DNA from: Oligoflexia bacterium
Lineage (GTDB): Bacteria; Bdellovibrionota; Bacteriovoracia; Bacteriovoracales; Bacteriovoracaceae
Length of the DNA: 64,000 nucleotides
NCBI GenBank assembly: GCA_015231955.1
Contig: JADGAN010000022.1
Location: forward strand, 22,623-86,622
Reading direction: 5' to 3'
The notes under the pieces were generated by a model, which did not search any database, had not been told where the DNA came from, and saw nothing but the letters and a program-made list of their open reading frames with translations. Positions 62,608 to 64,000 of the stretch are shown here, in pieces. The stretch's first letter is position 1; every line of letters begins with the position of its first letter. The position numbers and the translations under genes were made by a program.

Positions 62608-63852
62608 ATGTGTAGGTGTAGGTGCAGGCGAAACAATGGCCTAAGCAAAATAATACTTCCGTTCTTTAAGTTGCTATTTCTCGCTATGGCGATCCTACCG
62701 ACTATTGCGCTTGCTGCTGATGGTACGCTGGACTCTTTCAAATATGAAAAATCGATTCATATTTTAGCAATGCTCTTAGTGGGTTTTGGATTTTTAATGG
62801 TCTTTGTTAGAAAGCATGGATATGGTTCTATTACTGCAACTTTTTTGGTTGTAAGTGTTGCAATTCCTCTCTATATGATGATCAAAAGTTTTGGAGGAGA
62901 AGGTTTTCAACTACCTCTACTCAACATCGATACTTTTATTTTTGCGGAGTTCGCGGCAGCTGCTCTTTTGATTGCCATAGGGGCCCCCTTAGGACGCCTT
63001 AAAATGGATCAATATATTCTTGTGGCCTTGCTCTTTATCCCCGCCTACATCCTGAATGAGTGGCTTATTCTTGAAAGTGGTTATTTTAAAGGATTTGTTG
63101 ATACTGGTGGATCTATTTTGATTCATGCCTTTGGTGCCTATTTTGGATTAGGATTGGTGACCAGTACCTTTTCTAAATTTAAAGATTTACCAAATAGCGA
63201 AAATGATACTTTAAGCAATCAATTTTGTCTTCTAGGAAGTATGGTTCTTTGGATTTTCTGGCCCTCCTTTACAAGTGCGCTTGTAGCACCGGGAGAGGTT
63301 ACACTTACTGCCATTAACACTATCTTTGCTCTTTGTGGCGCTACCTTATCGACTTATCTTTTTACTAAAATGATTCGTGGTAAAATTGAAATTGAGGATA
63401 TTGCCAACGCAGCTCTTGCTGGGGGCGTGGCCATCGGTACAACTTGCAATATGACCACCCCTGGATATGCAATGCTTATTGGATTGACCGCAGGTGCACT
63501 AAGTACTGTCGGTTACGCTATTATTGCTCCCAAAGTAGAAAAACTTCTGGGTGGTACTGATACTTGCGGTGTGCACAATCTTCACGGTATGCCAGGATTA
63601 TTAGGTGGTCTTACAGGAATTGCTATCACTGGGAATGCAAAAATTCAATTGGGGGGTATTCTTGTTTCTGTTGTTCTGGCCTTTACCTTTGGTAGAATTT
63701 CTGGGTTGGTTGTCGGTCTCTTTGGAATAAAAAAAGTACCCTATAGTGATCAAGATGAGTTTATTCTGGGCGGACATGGAGCAGAAGATAATGAATCGGT
63801 CAAAGTGAAAGAAAGCTTTGCACAATTGCAAGAGGATGCTGGTCGTTGCTAA
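62608..63852 (+). CDS. Rh-type ammonium transporter
   Basis: A membrane protein of 414 residues. It conducts NH3/NH4+ across the inner membrane. A Cys-Arg start (MCRCRCRR) and signal-like helix (to IALAADG) precede about 11 helices. Sequence is of the Rh branch and not the usual Amt: HILAMLLVGFGFLMVFVRKHGYG, GFVDTGGSILIHAFGAYFGLGL (first channel His), GSMVLWIFWPSF, ALAGGVAIGTTCNM and CGVHNLHGMPGLLGGL (second His). The long frame begins at 62575, but AAGGAG lies 6 bases before the ATG at 62608, which I used. No glnK gene is adjacent. An ammonium supply for AsnA is one use. Confidence 0.85.
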   Translation: MCRCRCRRNNGLSKIILPFFKLLFLAMAILPTIALAADGTLDSFKYEKSIHILAMLLVGFGFLMVFVRKHGYGSITATFLVVSVAIPLYMMIKSFGGEGFQLPLLNIDTFIFAEFAAAALLIAIGAPLGRLKMDQYILVALLFIPAYILNEWLILESGYFKGFVDTGGSILIHAFGAYFGLGLVTSTFSKFKDLPNSENDTLSNQFCLLGSMVLWIFWPSFTSALVAPGEVTLTAINTIFALCGATLSTYLFTKMIRGKIEIEDIANAALAGGVAIGTTCNMTTPGYAMLIGLTAGALSTVGYAIIAPKVEKLLGGTDTCGVHNLHGMPGLLGGLTGIAITGNAKIQLGGILVSVVLAFTFGRISGLVVGLFGIKKVPYSDQDEFILGGHGAEDNESVKVKESFAQLQEDAGRC

Positions 63853-64000
63853 GGCCAAGATCAAAAAATAAAAGTAACTTATATGGACTCGCCGTAAATG
63901 CAAGAAAAAATTCTAATTTAATAGCAAAATAAAAATAATCGCTGCCATATATCCGGCCTATCTTTATTGGGATTCAGTTCCCTGTGGCCCTGATGGAATT

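Noticed and set aside
1..64000. tRNA, rRNA, CRISPR, prophage or IS elements
   Set aside because: Scanning gaps by eye showed no cloverleaf-like segments, regular spacer arrays, transposase or phage structural operons; the tail-collar-like parts belong to prepilin proteins.

Overview
The window looks like chromosome of a Gram-negative, moderately AT-rich, non-enteric proteobacterium-like organism. Several lipoproteins with lipoboxes, many Sec-exported proteins of unknown family, a soluble lytic transglycosylase, type IV-type prepilin signals, menaquinone genes and a hybrid PAS histidine kinase point this way. The mix (Hdr/Flx electron-transfer genes, acyl-CoA catabolism, DUF4911, many secreted orphans) would suit Bdellovibrionota or another former deltaproteobacterial lineage, but that placement is only an inference. 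I saw no rRNA, tRNA, CRISPR array, prophage or insertion sequence.

Layout. 0-3.4 kb: truncated lipoprotein, DUF4911-like gene, menA and menC, the last with an in-frame 9-bp repeat array, then a convergent periplasmic solute-binding protein. 3.7-6.4 kb: small secreted or lipoproteins and a secreted gene apparently split by a frameshift at an A7 tract. 6.4-13.8 kb: an HNH-domain protein between 33-bp direct repeats, two DUF4143 AAA ATPases (one with a long perfect inverted repeat over its start codon), a zinc-ribbon membrane protein and a lytic transglycosylase. 13.9-15.1 kb: NupG-type transporter. 15.3-21.9 kb: a seven-gene hdrCBA-flxDCBA-like operon for flavin-based electron transfer. 22-23.7 kb: divergent asnC and asnA, the same pairing as in enterobacteria.

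23.8-38 kb is the most accessory part: an exported tyrosine phosphatase; three tandem genes joining a prepilin N-terminus to a phage tail-collar-like C-terminus; a LysR regulator near copies of a small near-palindromic repeat; a transglutaminase-elicitor-like secreted protein with a Pep-13-like motif; a hybrid kinase; and exported proteins of unknown or loosely known function. 38-46 kb: adenine deaminase with a DMT exporter and DJ-1/PfpI protein, a CAP-domain lipoprotein, a large orphan secreted protein, a GLG1-type Cys-rich protein and a TPR protein.

46-62 kb is a same-strand catabolic block. First come three genes of the DUF2877/FdrA/DUF1116 type (oxamate carbamoyltransferase-like, AllH/F/G). 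Then, behind a good sigma-54 promoter match, follow E1alpha, E1beta, E2 and E3 of a 2-oxo acid dehydrogenase, acyl-CoA dehydrogenase, 3-hydroxyacyl-CoA dehydrogenase, prpB, prpC, prpD and a shortened thiolase-like protein. Read together, this fits conversion of isoleucine-derived 2-oxo acid to acetyl-CoA plus propionyl-CoA and on through the methylcitrate cycle. The window closes with a small PilZ-like protein and an Rh-type ammonium transporter.
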